This document shows, one piece after another, positions 1 to 10,629 of a stretch of 64,000 bases of DNA (its first letter is position 1; every line of letters starts with the position of its first letter). The notes below the pieces were generated by a model. The model did not search any database. It had not been told where the DNA came from and was given only the letters and a program-made list of their open reading frames with translations. This DNA comes from Entophlyctis helioformis (taxonomy: Eukaryota; Chytridiomycota; Chytridiomycetes; Chytridiales; Chytriomycetaceae). The stretch covers positions 1 to 64,000 of the forward strand of contig JAHLKH010000128.1 of the NCBI GenBank assembly GCA_025526915.1. Direction: 5' to 3'. A program made the translations under genes and the position numbers.

Positions 1-600
1 CTACCAGCCCGAGTCGGCCGACGTGCTGGGCCGCAGAATGTGCGTGTCTCTCGGCGTGCGTGTCTCACAGCCTGTCTGTGTGTCTCACACGTCGCTTCCA
101 TCGCATCGCTTCCATCGCATCGCATGCAGCAACAAGCTCACGGCGTGCCTGGCCGGCCTCGACGACCTCAAGCACCAGGCCTCGGACGTGCACATCCCCA
201 TGGCGCTGCTCGAGTGAGGCCCGCATCTGCCACATCTGGCTGTCCTGCCTCTGCTGACCGCCCTGCCTGGACTGCAGCGTCGTCGAAGCCGGCGCCAACC
301 CCGACCTCTTCCTGCGCGACCTCGTGCAGACGCTCACGGACAAGAACCAGAAGAGCAACGGCCGCGTGCAGTCCATCCGGGTATCGTCGCGTCTGTCGCG
401 TCTGTCGCATCTGTCGCATCTGTCGGTTCTGTCCGCCTGCCCTGCACTGACGGCCGCTGCGACAGATGCTCAGGCAGGAAATGGAGGCAACAGGTCCTGC
501 GCAACTATGCGTCCCGCCAGCCGCTCCACGACCACCAGCACCAGCACCAGCACCACGACCCTGCCCGGCACTCAACAATAAACCGCACTGTGCCACTTGA
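1..600 (+). CDS. MED10: Mediator subunit 10 (MED10/NUT2), 3' part
   Basis: C-terminal part of MED10, a middle-module subunit of the Mediator coactivator in the nucleus. Exons read about 2-39 (cut by the window edge), 130-213, 278-380 and 466-600. The order of signatures matches the family: a helix ending INKLTACLAGLDDLKHQA, then DVHIPMALLE, then GANPDLFLRDLVQTLTDKNQ and NGRVQSIR. The last exon (start MLRQEM) replaces the family's short terminal helix with a Pro/Ala-rich tail. Other AG acceptors within 30 bases would give different tails, so the last exon is less certain. An AATAAA at 577-582 lies just before the stop. The gene converges on the FG nucleoporin downstream. Confidence 0.82.
577..582 (+). 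terminator. AATAAA polyadenylation-type signal for MED10
   Basis: AATAAA hexamer about 16 bases before the proposed MED10 stop codon at 598-600. The overlap with coding sequence is unusual; a different acceptor choice for the last exon would put it in the 3' UTR. Confidence 0.4.
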
Positions 601-659
601 TATTCTGCTGTGCTGCCCAGTCGGCTCGTCATTCCATTCCATCGCCCTTTATTCACAAC

Positions 660-735
660 CACCCACCTTTCCTTCCTTCCTTCCTTCAGTCTGTCCATCC
701 GTCCATCCGTCCGTCCGTCCGTCCTTCCGTTCATC
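660..735. repeat. TTCC/GTCC tetranucleotide microsatellite
   Basis: Runs of ttcc followed by gtcc/atcc tetranucleotides fill the convergent spacer between the MED10 3' end and the FG nucleoporin stop at 746. No gene is seen here. Confidence 0.9.
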
Positions 736-745
736 CTCGTTGCTT

Positions 746-3700
746 CTACCTCTTGCGACGCGTCTTGGGATGCGCCAACTTGCGTCCGGGAATACCCTGT
801 CCACTGGCCGCCGCGGCCGCTGCCCCAAAGTCGGGCGTGTTGCCTGCCGGCGCGCCAAACGTAAACTCGCCCGATGGTGGCTGCACGCCAAAGGTGAAGG
901 CGACCTGCGGTGGCCCGCTCCCATGCCCATCTGCTGCCCTTGCTGCTGTTGCTGCTGTGGCGGCTGGCCAAACCCTTGCTGCTGAGGCTGCTGTCCAAAG
1001 CCAAACGCCGGCGTCGAGGACGGCTGCTGAGTCTGCTGCTGCCCGAACCCAAACGACATGCTCGTCCCAGACGACTGCTGGCCAAACGCTGGCTGCTGCG
1101 GTTGCTGGCTGTCAAAGCCACTCGATGCTTGGCCAAACACAGACGCGCCACTCGATCCCAAACCCGCTGGCCGCTTGTCCAAAGGCTGGCGGTGCCGCAG
1201 ACGCACCACTACCGCTGCCGCCAAACGGATTGGGCGTCGACGACGCTGCTCCAAACCCTGGCTGGCTTCCAAACGTGCCAGGTGTGGCTGTAGTCGCGCC
1301 AAAGGCCGATGGTCCAGCTGGCGTGGCCGGCGGCTGCGCTCCAAACGTAAATTGCGTCGTTGGCGCTGCCGCTGGGGCCGGCTGGCTCGCACCAAACACA
1401 AACGTGCTGGCAGGGGCTGGCGCGCCACTGACTCCCATGCCAAACCCGCCTGGTGTCTGGCCTGCAGGCTGCCCACCAAAGCCCCCGAATCCACCGCCAA
1501 AGCTTGGCGCTGCGCTTGCTGGGCCAGGCGTTGCGGTGCTGCTTGGTGCTCCAAAGCCGGGGAAGCCCGACGCGGTTGTGCCTTGCTCCGACGCAGATTT
1601 GGCAACAGGCGTCGACCCAAATCCAAAGCTGCCTGCTGCTGCGGGTGCAGGCTGCGCTGCAGATGGAGCAGCTCCAAAGAGACCGCCGGCCGATGCTGGA
1701 GGAGCAGAAGCAGTCGTCGCGAGAGATGGAGCCGCACCAAATGTGAACGTTGACGTCGCTGGGGCAGCGGATGTGGTGGTCGCCGGCGCGTCTGTCTTGG
1801 AGCCAAATCCGCCAAAGCTGAAGGATGGCGTGGCACTAGACGCGGTGGCTGTCGCTGGTGCAGTTGTCGTTGCTGCAGGCGTTGCTCCAAATCCGCCGAA
1901 ACTAAAGGCTGGCGGGGCAGCTGGCGCAGTGGTCGACGGGGCAGTGGCTGCCGATGCACCAAAGCCACCAAAGGCAGGGGCAGCTGGAGCCGGAGCCGGA
2001 GCCGGAGTTGACGCAGGTGTCGCACTTGACGCGCCAAACAAGAACGACGGTGCAGCAGGGGTAGCTGTGGCAGCAGGGGTAGCCGTCACAATGGGGGCAG
2101 CTGCAGCACCAAAGCCACCGAATGAGATACTAGAAGCAGGCGGGACAGCGGGGGCAGCAGCGGATGTGGTGGTCGCCGGCGAGTCTGTCTTGGCACCTAA
2201 TCCGCCAAAGCTGAAGGATGGCGTGGCACTAGACGCGGTGGCTGTCGCTGGTGCAGTTGTCGTTGCTGCAGGCGTTGCTCCAAGCCGGCCGAAACTAAAG
2301 GCTGGCGGGGCAGCTGGCGCAGTGGTCGACGGGGCAGTGGCTGCCGATGCACCAAAGCCACCAAAAGCAGGGGCAGCTGGAGCCGGAGCCGGAGCCGGAG
2401 TTGACGCAGGTGTCGCACTTGACGCGCCAAACAAGAACGACGGTGCAGCAGGGGTAGCTGTGGCAGATGGACCAGCAGCCGGGGATGGGGCAGAAACACC
2501 AAACGAGGGCTTTACGGAAGGCGTCTCTGCAAGGGCAGTAGCTGCTGGCTTGTCGGCAGGTTTAGCACCAAAGCCAAACGACAGTGCGGCAGGTGCTGGT
2601 GCAGGCGTAGTGGCGGCTTCCGTCGTGGCAGGCGTGGCTGCGGGTGCTGGCTTGCCGAACAATGGAAATGCAGGCACAGACACTGGCGTGGCTGCAGTCG
2701 ATGCAGCAGCCGATGCATCAGGAAGCCCAAACGTCATCTTGAAGCCAGACGCAGACGAAGAGGCAGGCAACGCCAGAGTCGAGTCCTTGGCAGGCGACGG
2801 CTTGGTCTCAGCTGGGACGCCAAACGAAAACGACAGAGACGATGCAGGTGCAGCCGTCGTTGCTGGCTTTGTGGTCTCAGCAGCGGTCGGCTTGATCGTG
2901 GCCGTAGGTGCGGCAGCCGTGGCAGGGAGACCAAAGCTGAACGGTGCAGCGGCTTTGTCCTTGCTCTCGGCAGCAGGCACAAGCGCGGCGGGTGCGGCAG
3001 GTGACGCGTCTGCAGGCTTGGTGGTGGCGGTAGTGGTAGTGGTGGTGGTGGCACCAAACGCAAAGGATGATTCGGCCTTGGCAGGCTCAGGAGCAGCCAA
3101 TGTCGTGGCAGTCGATGTAAGCGACAGGGACGCGCGGATCGGCTCTGCGGGAGCAAGAGCAGGAGCAGCGAGAGCAGCCGACTCCTTGGGCTTGTTGGCG
3201 TCCTTGAGAAGCTTGACAGTGAACTCGTCTGCCTCGTCATCATCAAGCGTCTTCTTGAGCTTCATGGGCGAATCGACAAGCGACTTGAGCGTCTCCTTCT
3301 TCTTGGCAGGCGTCAGACGCAGACGGCCGTGGGCAGTCGACACGCTCGACACCTTGGTGTGCAGCATTGCCTTGAGCGGGACATCGGCGCCGGTGGACAT
3401 GCGCTCGTCAGAAGTGGACGTGGTCGCCTGTACAATTTCAGACTCCTCGTCCAGCAGATCGGGGTTGACCTTGGCGCGCTTTCCAAGCTTGCGACTTGCA
3501 GGCGTGATCCAGCCATCTTCGGGAAGCAGCTGGCGCGTGGGAGCAGCCACAACCGACTCATCGTCGTCGTCAAGCCCATAGGCCGCCTTGCGTTTGTTGG
3601 GGGTCGTGAGCGAGGGCCCCAGCGGCGTCTGGGAAGCCTCTTGCTGGGATGTCTGGGCAGACGGACGAAGGACCGACTTGCGTGTGCGACGCGCGGCAGA

Positions 3701-4879
3701 GCCCGGAGTTCCGTTGCCAGAGGTGGTGAGTCGCTTGGCGCGTGCAACCTGCGACAGGCCAGAAGGAGCAGGCGATTCGGCAGCAGAGACGGCGACAGGC
3801 GGGGCATCAGGATCATAGCGAACGCGCTTCTTGCTTTGCGAGCCTGGCGCTGCAGGAGCTCGGACTCCTCTGCGGACGGCAGCAAGCCGGTGGCGGCTGG
3901 TGCGCTGCATGACCTGATGGTATTCCTGATGGCGAGAGATGGCGAGGAAGAGGCAGGGATTGAGAGTGCAAGTGTCAGTGCTGGGTGTTTGGAGATCGAT
4001 CTGTCCAGGCACAGATACACAGACAGACACGCACCTCCTCGTCCAAGAACAGTCTCTTGCGGTTGATACGGCCCGGAGCCTGCGTGACAGCGACGCCCTC
4101 CATGTCGGCGGCCTCCTCGACCAGCGCATCGCTGTCCATGTCGGTGGATGCAAACTGCTGATTCAAGTGCGACGGACGCGACTGGAACGCGGTTGTTGGC
4201 TGCGTGGTGAACAGAGGGGCGGCGGGGATCGGAGGGCCGTACGCAGGCGACGCGCCGTGCAGGACAGCGGGGACTGGCAAGTGGGGAAGAGGGGGCAGAT
4301 GGGGCAGATGGGGACAGGTCAGCACGAGACAGCGAGGGGCAACACGGCAAGGCAGACGCACACTCGGCTCTGGGCGTGAAGAACGGCGTGGCAATGGGGC
4401 GGCCAAGGTCGTGTCTGCGCAACGCATCGACGGGCGTGTGCGCCGAGAACCTGCCCGGGCCACCACGCAGCGACGACGCGAAGACGGGGGCGGCCGGCGT
4501 GCTTGGGGCGGCCGGCTGGCTCTGCTGGCTCTGAGGCACGGGCCGTGCGGGAAAGGGCGACTGTGGCGGGATGGCCGAGGCCGTGGGGCGGTGGTACAGG
4601 CCGGCGGCTGCAGGCCGAGAGATGCAGTGTGAGACACGGCGAGAGACGCTGTGAGACAGCAGAACATGAACGACGCGACAGAGCCACAAAGGCAGGCAGG
4701 CAGCCAGTCAGACGCACCTGGTCGTTGCTGCTGTTGCTGCTGCTGTTGCTGCTGTTGCTGTTGGGCGACTGGCTGCAGAGGGAACCGCAGAGGCGGCTGC
4801 ACGCCACGAGACGGCGAGACGGACTGCTGCGTGAAGCCACGGCCAGGCTCGCCAGCCGGCAACGCCGACGACGACGACG

Positions 4880-4927
<48 letters not shown>

Positions 4928-5253
4928 TCCGATCCGTGACGATTTTGCGACGTCGGCTGCACAGGCGAGCCAGCGAGTGCCAGCGAGTGGGTCAGCGAGT
5001 GCGAGAGGCATGGCATGGCATGGCCAGGGTGTGCGTGTGTGTGTGTGGATGTCTGCCAGCGGCACATGCAGAGCTGCAGACCGGCCGAGAGGAGCACTTA
5101 CCCGACTGCGACATACTCGGCCTGTGCGCGCTGGTAGGCAGCCCTGCGCCAGGAACGCACGCCCGAGATGACCACATACAGGCCAAACAGCAGGGCGGCG
5201 GCCGTGTACAGGTGGCCGGGCCCAAGGCTCGCCAGAGACTCTATGACAGTCAT
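746..5253 (-). CDS. POM121-like transmembrane FG nucleoporin
   Basis: Likely nuclear pore protein of about 1,350 residues. Exons (minus strand): 5253-5102, 4956-4718, 4607-4362, 4273-4035, 3913-746. Exon 1 encodes a short lumenal segment, one membrane helix (about residues 15-33, TAAALLFGLYVVISGV) and a basic RSWRR stop-transfer. Then come poly-Ala, poly-Gln, a Pro-rich linker and basic patches (KKRVRYDPD, RLRLTPAKKKETL). From about 3200 downward dozens of FG dipeptides (FSFG, FGGFG, FTFG, FGFG) sit in Ala/Thr/Pro spacers, and the protein ends in a basic TRRKR tail. Membrane helix plus basic region plus C-terminal FG repeats is the POM121 plan; Nup1/Nup153-type proteins share the FG and basic features but lack the helix. 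The FG frame shifts near 1168 and shifts back near 925, so two compensating indels are inferred. No intron explains the second shift. Confidence 0.68.
1768..2463. repeat. Tandem duplication inside the FG domain (393-bp period)
   Basis: The block 1768-2070 recurs almost base for base at 2161-2463, including the motif order FSFGG, FGGFGA and FLFGASSATP. The period, 393 bp, is exactly 131 codons, so the duplication keeps frame. Confidence 0.85.
4734..4925. repeat. CAG/CTG-type trinucleotide tracts encoding poly-Gln and poly-Ala
   Basis: Two triplet tracts, about 4734-4763 and 4880-4925, lie in exon 2 of the FG nucleoporin. In the gene's frame the first is poly-Gln and the second poly-Ala. Another CTG/TTG tract (about 5300-5340) lies upstream of the start codon. 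Confidence 0.85.
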
Positions 5254-5299
5254 GCGCTCTCTCAGTCTCTCTCTCTGCGTGTGTGTGTGTTTGTGTGTG

Positions 5300-5331
<32 letters not shown>

Positions 5332-5400
5332 TTGTTGTTGTGTGCCAACCAACAGCCCGACTGTCGACTTGCAGGTCAACAACACATTTATTGCATGCCA

Positions 5401-7062
5401 TCAATGAGACGCACTCGCCTCACGGACCACAGACAGCCGCCCACCGCTGATCTCCAGGCACTCGACCACAGTCTCGTCGCTCACCTCGGGGCATTCAAAC
5501 AGCACCATCGTGCACAGCAGCCGGCAGTGCATCGCAATGTCTATCAGGCTGGACGTCTTGTTGCGGCCGAGGCGGAAGATGCCGCTGACGTTGAGCCACA
5601 TGAGCCGGTGTCGGCAGTGGGTAGCCACAGCCTCGAGGCCGGCGCGCTTGAGCGTGGTGTACGAGATGTCCAGACGCTCGAGGTTGGGGAGGCTGCGCAG
5701 CATCTCGTCAAACGCGTAGTCGTACATGTGGCAGCCAGAGAGCGACAGGTTGCGGATGTTGGGACAGAAGGCTGCGAGCGGCTGCAGGAACTTGGACACG
5801 AACCGATGCTCCCATGCCTCGCCATACGACGGCGTCGCCGCAGATACTGCTGGGCTTGCAAATCCCGGCTCTGCCGTCGCAGTGACGGTCAGGGATGAAG
5901 ATGGCTGCTGTCGAGGCACTGTCGACGGTCCCTGATCTGTTGATGGATCGGAAGAGGGCCGTATTGGTGAGATTGCCATGTCCTTTGACGGAGACGACGG
6001 CGACGATGCCGCAACAACGCTCATGGGTGCCGGCGACTCGAGCTGTGTGCCGGATCCAGATGGCCGCGTGTCGACAGCAAGCGGCCGGTCAGTGACAGCA
6101 TGTCGAGGGTTGAATCGGATGGGAGAGTCGAGCGACATGCGGGCGTCGTATGCCAGGGTTGCGGGCGACTTGGGGTGGACTCCAACGCGACTGACGACCG
6201 CATCACGAATTGGTGGCGAAGGTGATCCTGCACTGGCATCGCCTGGTGCCTGTGCAGACAAGGTCGACGTTGGAGACGGCGATGTGGGCGACGACACTTG
6301 AAAGGCCGAGGGATCGTACAGGTTCAGCATGCCGCGACTGCTGCCCAGCGTCAGCTGCACAGGCGACTGTTCTTCGAGATGCAATGCTGGCGATGCGGGT
6401 GCAGACTCGTGCGCAGTGGCTGGAGGAGGAGCATCCGAGATGGAGCTGATGGCCATGGGCGATGCAGCCAGGCCGGGCGATGCAGCCAGGGAAGGAGGCA
6501 CGGCATTTGATGGTGTGGCATTTGGAGCGTCTCGCTGGACCAGCACTCTGTGGCGAGGACCCAGACCAAAGTGGACCGTGTGGACCAGCATGCCGCGATG
6601 GAACCGCTTGACGGTGCTGAGCTTTCGGCGCATGCGGGGTGCACTGGGCGGAGCAGTGCTGACCGGGGAGGCAGCCGACTTTGTGGGAACCACGGCGGAC
6701 GGTGGCTCAGCAACGACCGACGCTGCAGAGACATTGCCTTGGGTGTCGTCGTCGGGATTGGAGGCAGACGCCGAGGATGGAAGGGCAGGCAGAAGGGATG
6801 TCGGCGACAGACGGCTGTCGGCCGAGAGGGCAGCAAAGAAGCGCTCTCGCTGTCGATGGCCGCTAAAGGCGACGCTGCGGTAGAGCCTGGTCATGCCGGT
6901 GCGATACCAGGCCTTGGAGACCCGCAGGACAGGCAAGAGGTCGCGGGCCGATGCAAACTGGCGCATGATGCAGTCGATGAGCTCGATGGGCAGCCGGCGA
7001 GCGGCAGGAATGTGCACCGTCGCAGCGATCTTCTTGCTGGCTCTGGCTGTGGGGCTCTTCAT
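5401..7062 (-). CDS. F-box/leucine-rich-repeat protein
   Basis: Single-exon protein of 553 residues, starting at MKSPTARASKK. An F-box-like segment near residues 20-65 (LPIELIDCIMRQFASARDLL, then VSKAWYRTGMTRLYRSV) is followed by about 300 disordered residues rich in Ser, Pro and Ala. The C-terminus carries LRRs of the cysteine-containing type (CPNIRNLSLSGCHMYDYAF, LPNLERLDISYTTLK, CRHRLMWLNVSG). F-box/LRR proteins are substrate receptors of SCF ubiquitin ligases; the substrate cannot be inferred. An upstream in-frame ATG at 7197 would add 45 residues of repeat-derived sequence, so the ATG at 7062 is preferred. Confidence 0.75.
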   Translation of the reverse strand: MKSPTARASKKIAATVHIPAARRLPIELIDCIMRQFASARDLLPVLRVSKAWYRTGMTRLYRSVAFSGHRQRERFFAALSADSRLSPTSLLPALPSSASASNPDDDTQGNVSAASVVAEPPSAVVPTKSAASPVSTAPPSAPRMRRKLSTVKRFHRGMLVHTVHFGLGPRHRVLVQRDAPNATPSNAVPPSLAASPGLAASPMAISSISDAPPPATAHESAPASPALHLEEQSPVQLTLGSSRGMLNLYDPSAFQVSSPTSPSPTSTLSAQAPGDASAGSPSPPIRDAVVSRVGVHPKSPATLAYDARMSLDSPIRFNPRHAVTDRPLAVDTRPSGSGTQLESPAPMSVVAASSPSSPSKDMAISPIRPSSDPSTDQGPSTVPRQQPSSSLTVTATAEPGFASPAVSAATPSYGEAWEHRFVSKFLQPLAAFCPNIRNLSLSGCHMYDYAFDEMLRSLPNLERLDISYTTLKRAGLEAVATHCRHRLMWLNVSGIFRLGRNKTSSLIDIAMHCRLLCTMVLFECPEVSDETVVECLEISGGRLSVVREASASH

Positions 7063-7345
7063 GTGGTGTTGGCGAGGTGTTGACGTGGTGCTGGCGAGGT
7101 GTTGATGGGAGGCAGGCCAACTTTCAAGAGGGGCGTGGTGGGCATTGTGGCTCCATGGCCGAGCACATCTGCGAAGACACGCGCACAAGGCATCCACGGC
7201 ATCCAGCCAAGAAGGACATGCACCAAAGCATCATGGCGCACAACCACCGCCCGCAGCGAGCGGATCTGGATACGACGGATACGACTGAGACGATACGACA
7301 GACACGACAGATGGAAAGACGCACGGAAGGTGCGGGTGTATTGTT

Positions 7346-7955
7346 TCACGAGCTGGCAAAGGCAGACTTGTTGAGGGTGGCCATCTCGACGGCGGCCTTT
7401 GCCCAGTCGATGCCGTGGTTGTGCGAGTGCTGGGCATCGCGGCCGGCGCCGGCGCGCTCCATGGCCTGCTCCTCGGTCAGACACGTCAGCACGCCAAAGA
7501 TGACGGGCGTGGCGGTCTTGAGGCCGACGGACATGAGGCCGTGCGACGCGGCGTCGGCAATGTACTCAAAGTGCATGGTCGAGCCCTTGATGAGCACGCC
7601 GATGGAGATGCAGGCGTCAAAGGGAGAGCCGCGGGCGCTGGCGCCCTCGAGCAGCTGCTGCGTGCCAAAGGGCAGCTCAAAGGCGCCGGGCACGTCGTGC
7701 AGCACAATGTCTGAGCGGGCCACGTGCAGGGCGGTGAGTGTGTCGACGACGCCCTTGACGAGCCTGTCGACGATGGCCGAGTTCCAGCGGGTGTGGACTG
7801 TCGGTATGCGTGCGTGAGCGTGTGTTTCTGTATGTCTATATGCCCACGGCGTCGCACGCAGCGTCGCACGCAGCGTCGCACGCACCCACAAGCACCCGCA
7901 GGCCCGAGCCGTCGAGCGCGGGCTTGTCCTGCAGGCCCTTGATGGTGTCGAACAT
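7346..7955 (-). CDS. RIB4: 6,7-dimethyl-8-ribityllumazine synthase
   Basis: Riboflavin biosynthesis enzyme that condenses 5-amino-6-ribitylaminouracil with 3,4-dihydroxy-2-butanone 4-phosphate. Exons 7955-7886 and 7797-7346 give 173 residues, a normal length. Family signatures: VVHTRWNSAIVD after the N-terminal strand, the substrate loop VPGAFELPFGTQ, and GVLIKGSTMHFEYIADAASHG carrying the conserved catalytic-region His. A short C-terminal helix (GIDWAKAAVEMA) closes the fold. The 88-nt intron carries a GTGCGT donor and gtgcgac repeats. It starts about 340 bp from the divergent BTB gene. Confidence 0.93.
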
Positions 7956-8295
7956 GAGGCTGTGGCTGTGTGGGTGGGTCGGCGAGGGTCTGTCTGCGGG
8001 AGAGTCTGTCTGTGGGGGCGTGAGCGAGCGAGGGAGAGAGAGACTGTCAGCCTGCGGGTCTGCCAGCCGGACCGTGCGCACCACGAGGACTCCACGAGGA
8101 CTCCACGAGACTCCAGACCTGTTGGAGATCTCGGGGGTCGAACGCAAGCGTCTCGAGCCGCGCCTTGCCGTGATTGCGACAAGCCCAGCGAGCGTGAGAC
8201 ACACACAGGCGTGAGACAGGCGTGAGACAGACGAGACGCACACACACACACACAGGCACACACATACGCAAAGGCACACACCTACACGCACACGC
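7956..8295. promoter_or_regulatory. Divergent promoter region (lumazine synthase / BTB gene)
   Basis: 340-bp spacer between two divergently oriented start codons. It holds a CA/ACAC microsatellite just before the BTB start (about 8228-8292) and gtctgtctg repeats on the other side. No TATA box is obvious. Confidence 0.5.
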
Positions 8296-9774
8296 ATGGC
8301 TGCCAGACCTCCGTCCAAGCCCGTCACGCTCGACGTCGGCGGCCGGCTGTTCCGCACGTCGCCCGAGACGCTCGCCTCGTACCCAACGTCGCTGCTGGGC
8401 CGGCTGTTCCACCCGTCGTACCCGGTGCCCGCCCTGCTGCCCGACGACGCCGGCCACTACTTCATCGACCGCAACCCAGACTACTTTGCCGTCATCCTCG
8501 ACTTTCTGCGCACCGGCATGCTCGTCGTGCCGCCCGCCCTGTCCCGCGCCGCCCTCGACCGCGAGCTGGACTTTTACGGCCTGCTGGACATTGTCGAGCC
8601 CGCCATGGTCGACCAGTCCGCCCTCCTGGCCCCCTACTTTCCGTTTGGCGTCGGCGGCCCGGCCCCGGCCCCGTTCCCGCTGCCGCTGCCGCTGCCCCTG
8701 CCTGCTCCCTCGGGCGCTCCTCTGGCGGCCGATCAGCCGCTCTTCACCTCATCCTCCTCCACCACGGCCGCCGGTGCGCCGTCGTCTGGCCTGCTGCCAC
8801 AAAGACAATCGACGCCTGCTCTGGGCCAGCCCGTGCAGCTGCCCACGAGCATGTCGCCAACACCGCAGCTGCCACAGCCGGCTGCATCTTCACCTGCCAT
8901 TGCTCCCACAGCTGGATCCGACGCCGCCGTTCAATCAGTTGCTCAGCAGCTAGAGGCCGTCACGATGCAGCCCACGGCATCTGCATCTGCACCAGCACGC
9001 AAGGAGCCTGACCTGGCGGCGACAACCTCTCCGGCCCAGGGCGGCATTTATGTCCACCAGCCAGCGCAGCAGACGGGATCGCAGGCATCGGTTGCTCGCC
9101 GTGCCTCGGCTCTGGACCAGCAGTACATGTCTGGAGCAGACCCGGCGCTGTCCTTTGCTGCCCGCCGCCAAGGCTTCGAGGACAGCTGGGCCACGGCCAT
9201 GGCGTGTCGCGCCTCGCCCATTCTGTCGCGGGCCATCAGCGCCGGCCTCTTACGCTTCACAGTCTTTATCGACCCGTATGGCCGCTTCAAAGGCGTGCCT
9301 GCGCAGCTCAACGCGGTGCCCGCCGATGCGCTCTTCTGGCAAGACTTTGCCTGGTCCTTTGCAGCCGCACCGCCGGGCTCTGTGCAGGACTTTAGCCAGT
9401 CGTTCCGCGAGCACTTTAACGTGACGCTGACGCCATCGTATCCGAGCATGATGCGGCTGCCGGGCCACACGATTGCCGTGGTCGGGTCCGACGTGAGCAA
9501 GCCGACACAAGAGTCCGAGGCAGTGTCGTGGGTCGTGTTCCGCGTCAAGACGGTGCGCAACACGCCGCACAAGCTGCCGTTTGTGGACCGCACCGGCATG
9601 GACGGATCCGTGTCGCAGTCAAGCGCCGGAGTCGTGCTGCTGCACGGCTGGGAGCTGCACTTTAATATGCCCGAGACGCTCACGGCGTCCAAGGTGCAGG
9701 AGCGCGTCAAGAGCGTCGTGCACGGCGTGCTGCGGAGCGAAGACATTATGGCCCAGCTGCTGCTGCTCAACTAG
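8296..9774 (+). CDS. BTB/POZ (T1-type, KCTD-like) protein
   Basis: Single-exon protein of 492 residues. Residues about 9-115 form a T1/KCTD-type BTB domain: VTLDVGGRLFRTSPETLASY, HYFIDRNPDYFAVILDFLRTG and ELDFYGLLDIVEPAM. A Pro/Ser/Gln-rich linker follows (about 120-280). The C-terminal 200 residues look folded (GLLRFTVFIDPYGRFKGVP, WVVFRVKTVRNTPH, GVVLLHGWELHFNMPE) but I do not recognise the domain. KCTD-type proteins oligomerise and often bind cullin-3; that role is inferred only. No membrane helices are present, so it is not a potassium channel. Confidence 0.8.
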   Translation: MAARPPSKPVTLDVGGRLFRTSPETLASYPTSLLGRLFHPSYPVPALLPDDAGHYFIDRNPDYFAVILDFLRTGMLVVPPALSRAALDRELDFYGLLDIVEPAMVDQSALLAPYFPFGVGGPAPAPFPLPLPLPLPAPSGAPLAADQPLFTSSSSTTAAGAPSSGLLPQRQSTPALGQPVQLPTSMSPTPQLPQPAASSPAIAPTAGSDAAVQSVAQQLEAVTMQPTASASAPARKEPDLAATTSPAQGGIYVHQPAQQTGSQASVARRASALDQQYMSGADPALSFAARRQGFEDSWATAMACRASPILSRAISAGLLRFTVFIDPYGRFKGVPAQLNAVPADALFWQDFAWSFAAAPPGSVQDFSQSFREHFNVTLTPSYPSMMRLPGHTIAVVGSDVSKPTQESEAVSWVVFRVKTVRNTPHKLPFVDRTGMDGSVSQSSAGVVLLHGWELHFNMPETLTASKVQERVKSVVHGVLRSEDIMAQLLLLN

Positions 9775-9871
9775 CCACGCCTCTCTCTTACACACATCTA
9801 TTGCACGTCTCTCTCTTTCTCTTTCTCACTTACACCACTGCCCCAACCAACCAACATAAACAGAACGGTTC

Positions 9872-10594
9872 TCATACCATTGCCCTTGGCTGTGTTTCTC
9901 TGATGGGTCGATCCTGATTGCCATCGCAGACAGCAGGCGGCGACGATGCTGCAGGCTCGTGTGGCAGCGTGCGAGGCTCGAGACCAAAGGCGAGAAAGTA
10001 CGGAGCATAGCCGGTCGATGCACTTGGAGCAGAGTTGAGGGCATGGACAGCCGCATCGAGCATGTGCTCCCAGTTGCTGCCGCGGTGGTTGGCGTACTTG
10101 GACAGCAGGTCCTTGAGCGTGCGGATGGTGCGTTCGGACTGGCCGTCGGTCTCCTGGTGGCGGGCCGTTGCCATGACCTGCTCAATGTCCAGCACAGCAC
10201 AGAGCGCCGTCCAGAAGGCAGACAGGAAGCGAGCGTCGCGGTCCGAGACGATAGACGACGGCAGGCCGTGACCAGCAAGCACGCATCGGTTGAGGAACAG
10301 CGCGGCAAGATCCTCGGCAGTCGCATCGCGTCGCGTCGGCACACACTTGACAAGCTTTGTCAGGCGATCCACAACAACAAACACAGCATCGTTGCCTTTG
10401 GTCGACATGGGCAGCAAGGCAATGTCGCACGCCACAGACTGGAAGCGGTCGGCAGGGATGGGCAGCGGGTGCAGCAGACCGGCAGGTGCCTGCGTCGACG
10501 AGTTGAACTGCTGACAGGCGTCGCACGAGCCCACAAAGCGGCCGACCGACGCAACTGTGATCATATTGGATTCCACAACACCTGCGACATTCAC
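9872..10594 (-). mobile_element. Ty3/gypsy retrotransposon integrase fragment
   Basis: Open reading frame of about 240 residues with an rve-type integrase core. The second half of a zinc-binding HHCC motif (CDACQQFN) precedes the catalytic core: first Asp in SVACDIALLP, second in SDRDARFLSAFW, and the Glu in DGQSERTIRTLKDLL. After the core comes LNSAPSASTGYAPYFLAFGLEP, typical of Ty3/gypsy Pol. Reverse transcriptase, RNase H, Gag and LTRs are not seen nearby, so this is a truncated copy. It lies directly downstream of the Crinkler-like gene on the same strand and converges on the BTB gene. Confidence 0.88.
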
Positions 10595-10629
10595 TGCAAC
10601 CTGTCAACTGGTCACCCAATGAACTGCAT

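Noticed and set aside
1171..1210. A 40-nt intron (GTGCGT donor, CCAG acceptor) to explain the first frame change in the FG nucleoporin
   Set aside because: The putative intron itself encodes in-frame FG sequence and is shorter than any other intron here; a base-count error is simpler.
597..3581. A 994-codon open frame on the plus strand antisense to the FG nucleoporin
   Set aside because: Its Ala/Val/Gly-rich translation simply mirrors FG-repeat codons on the other strand; no domain and no splice support.
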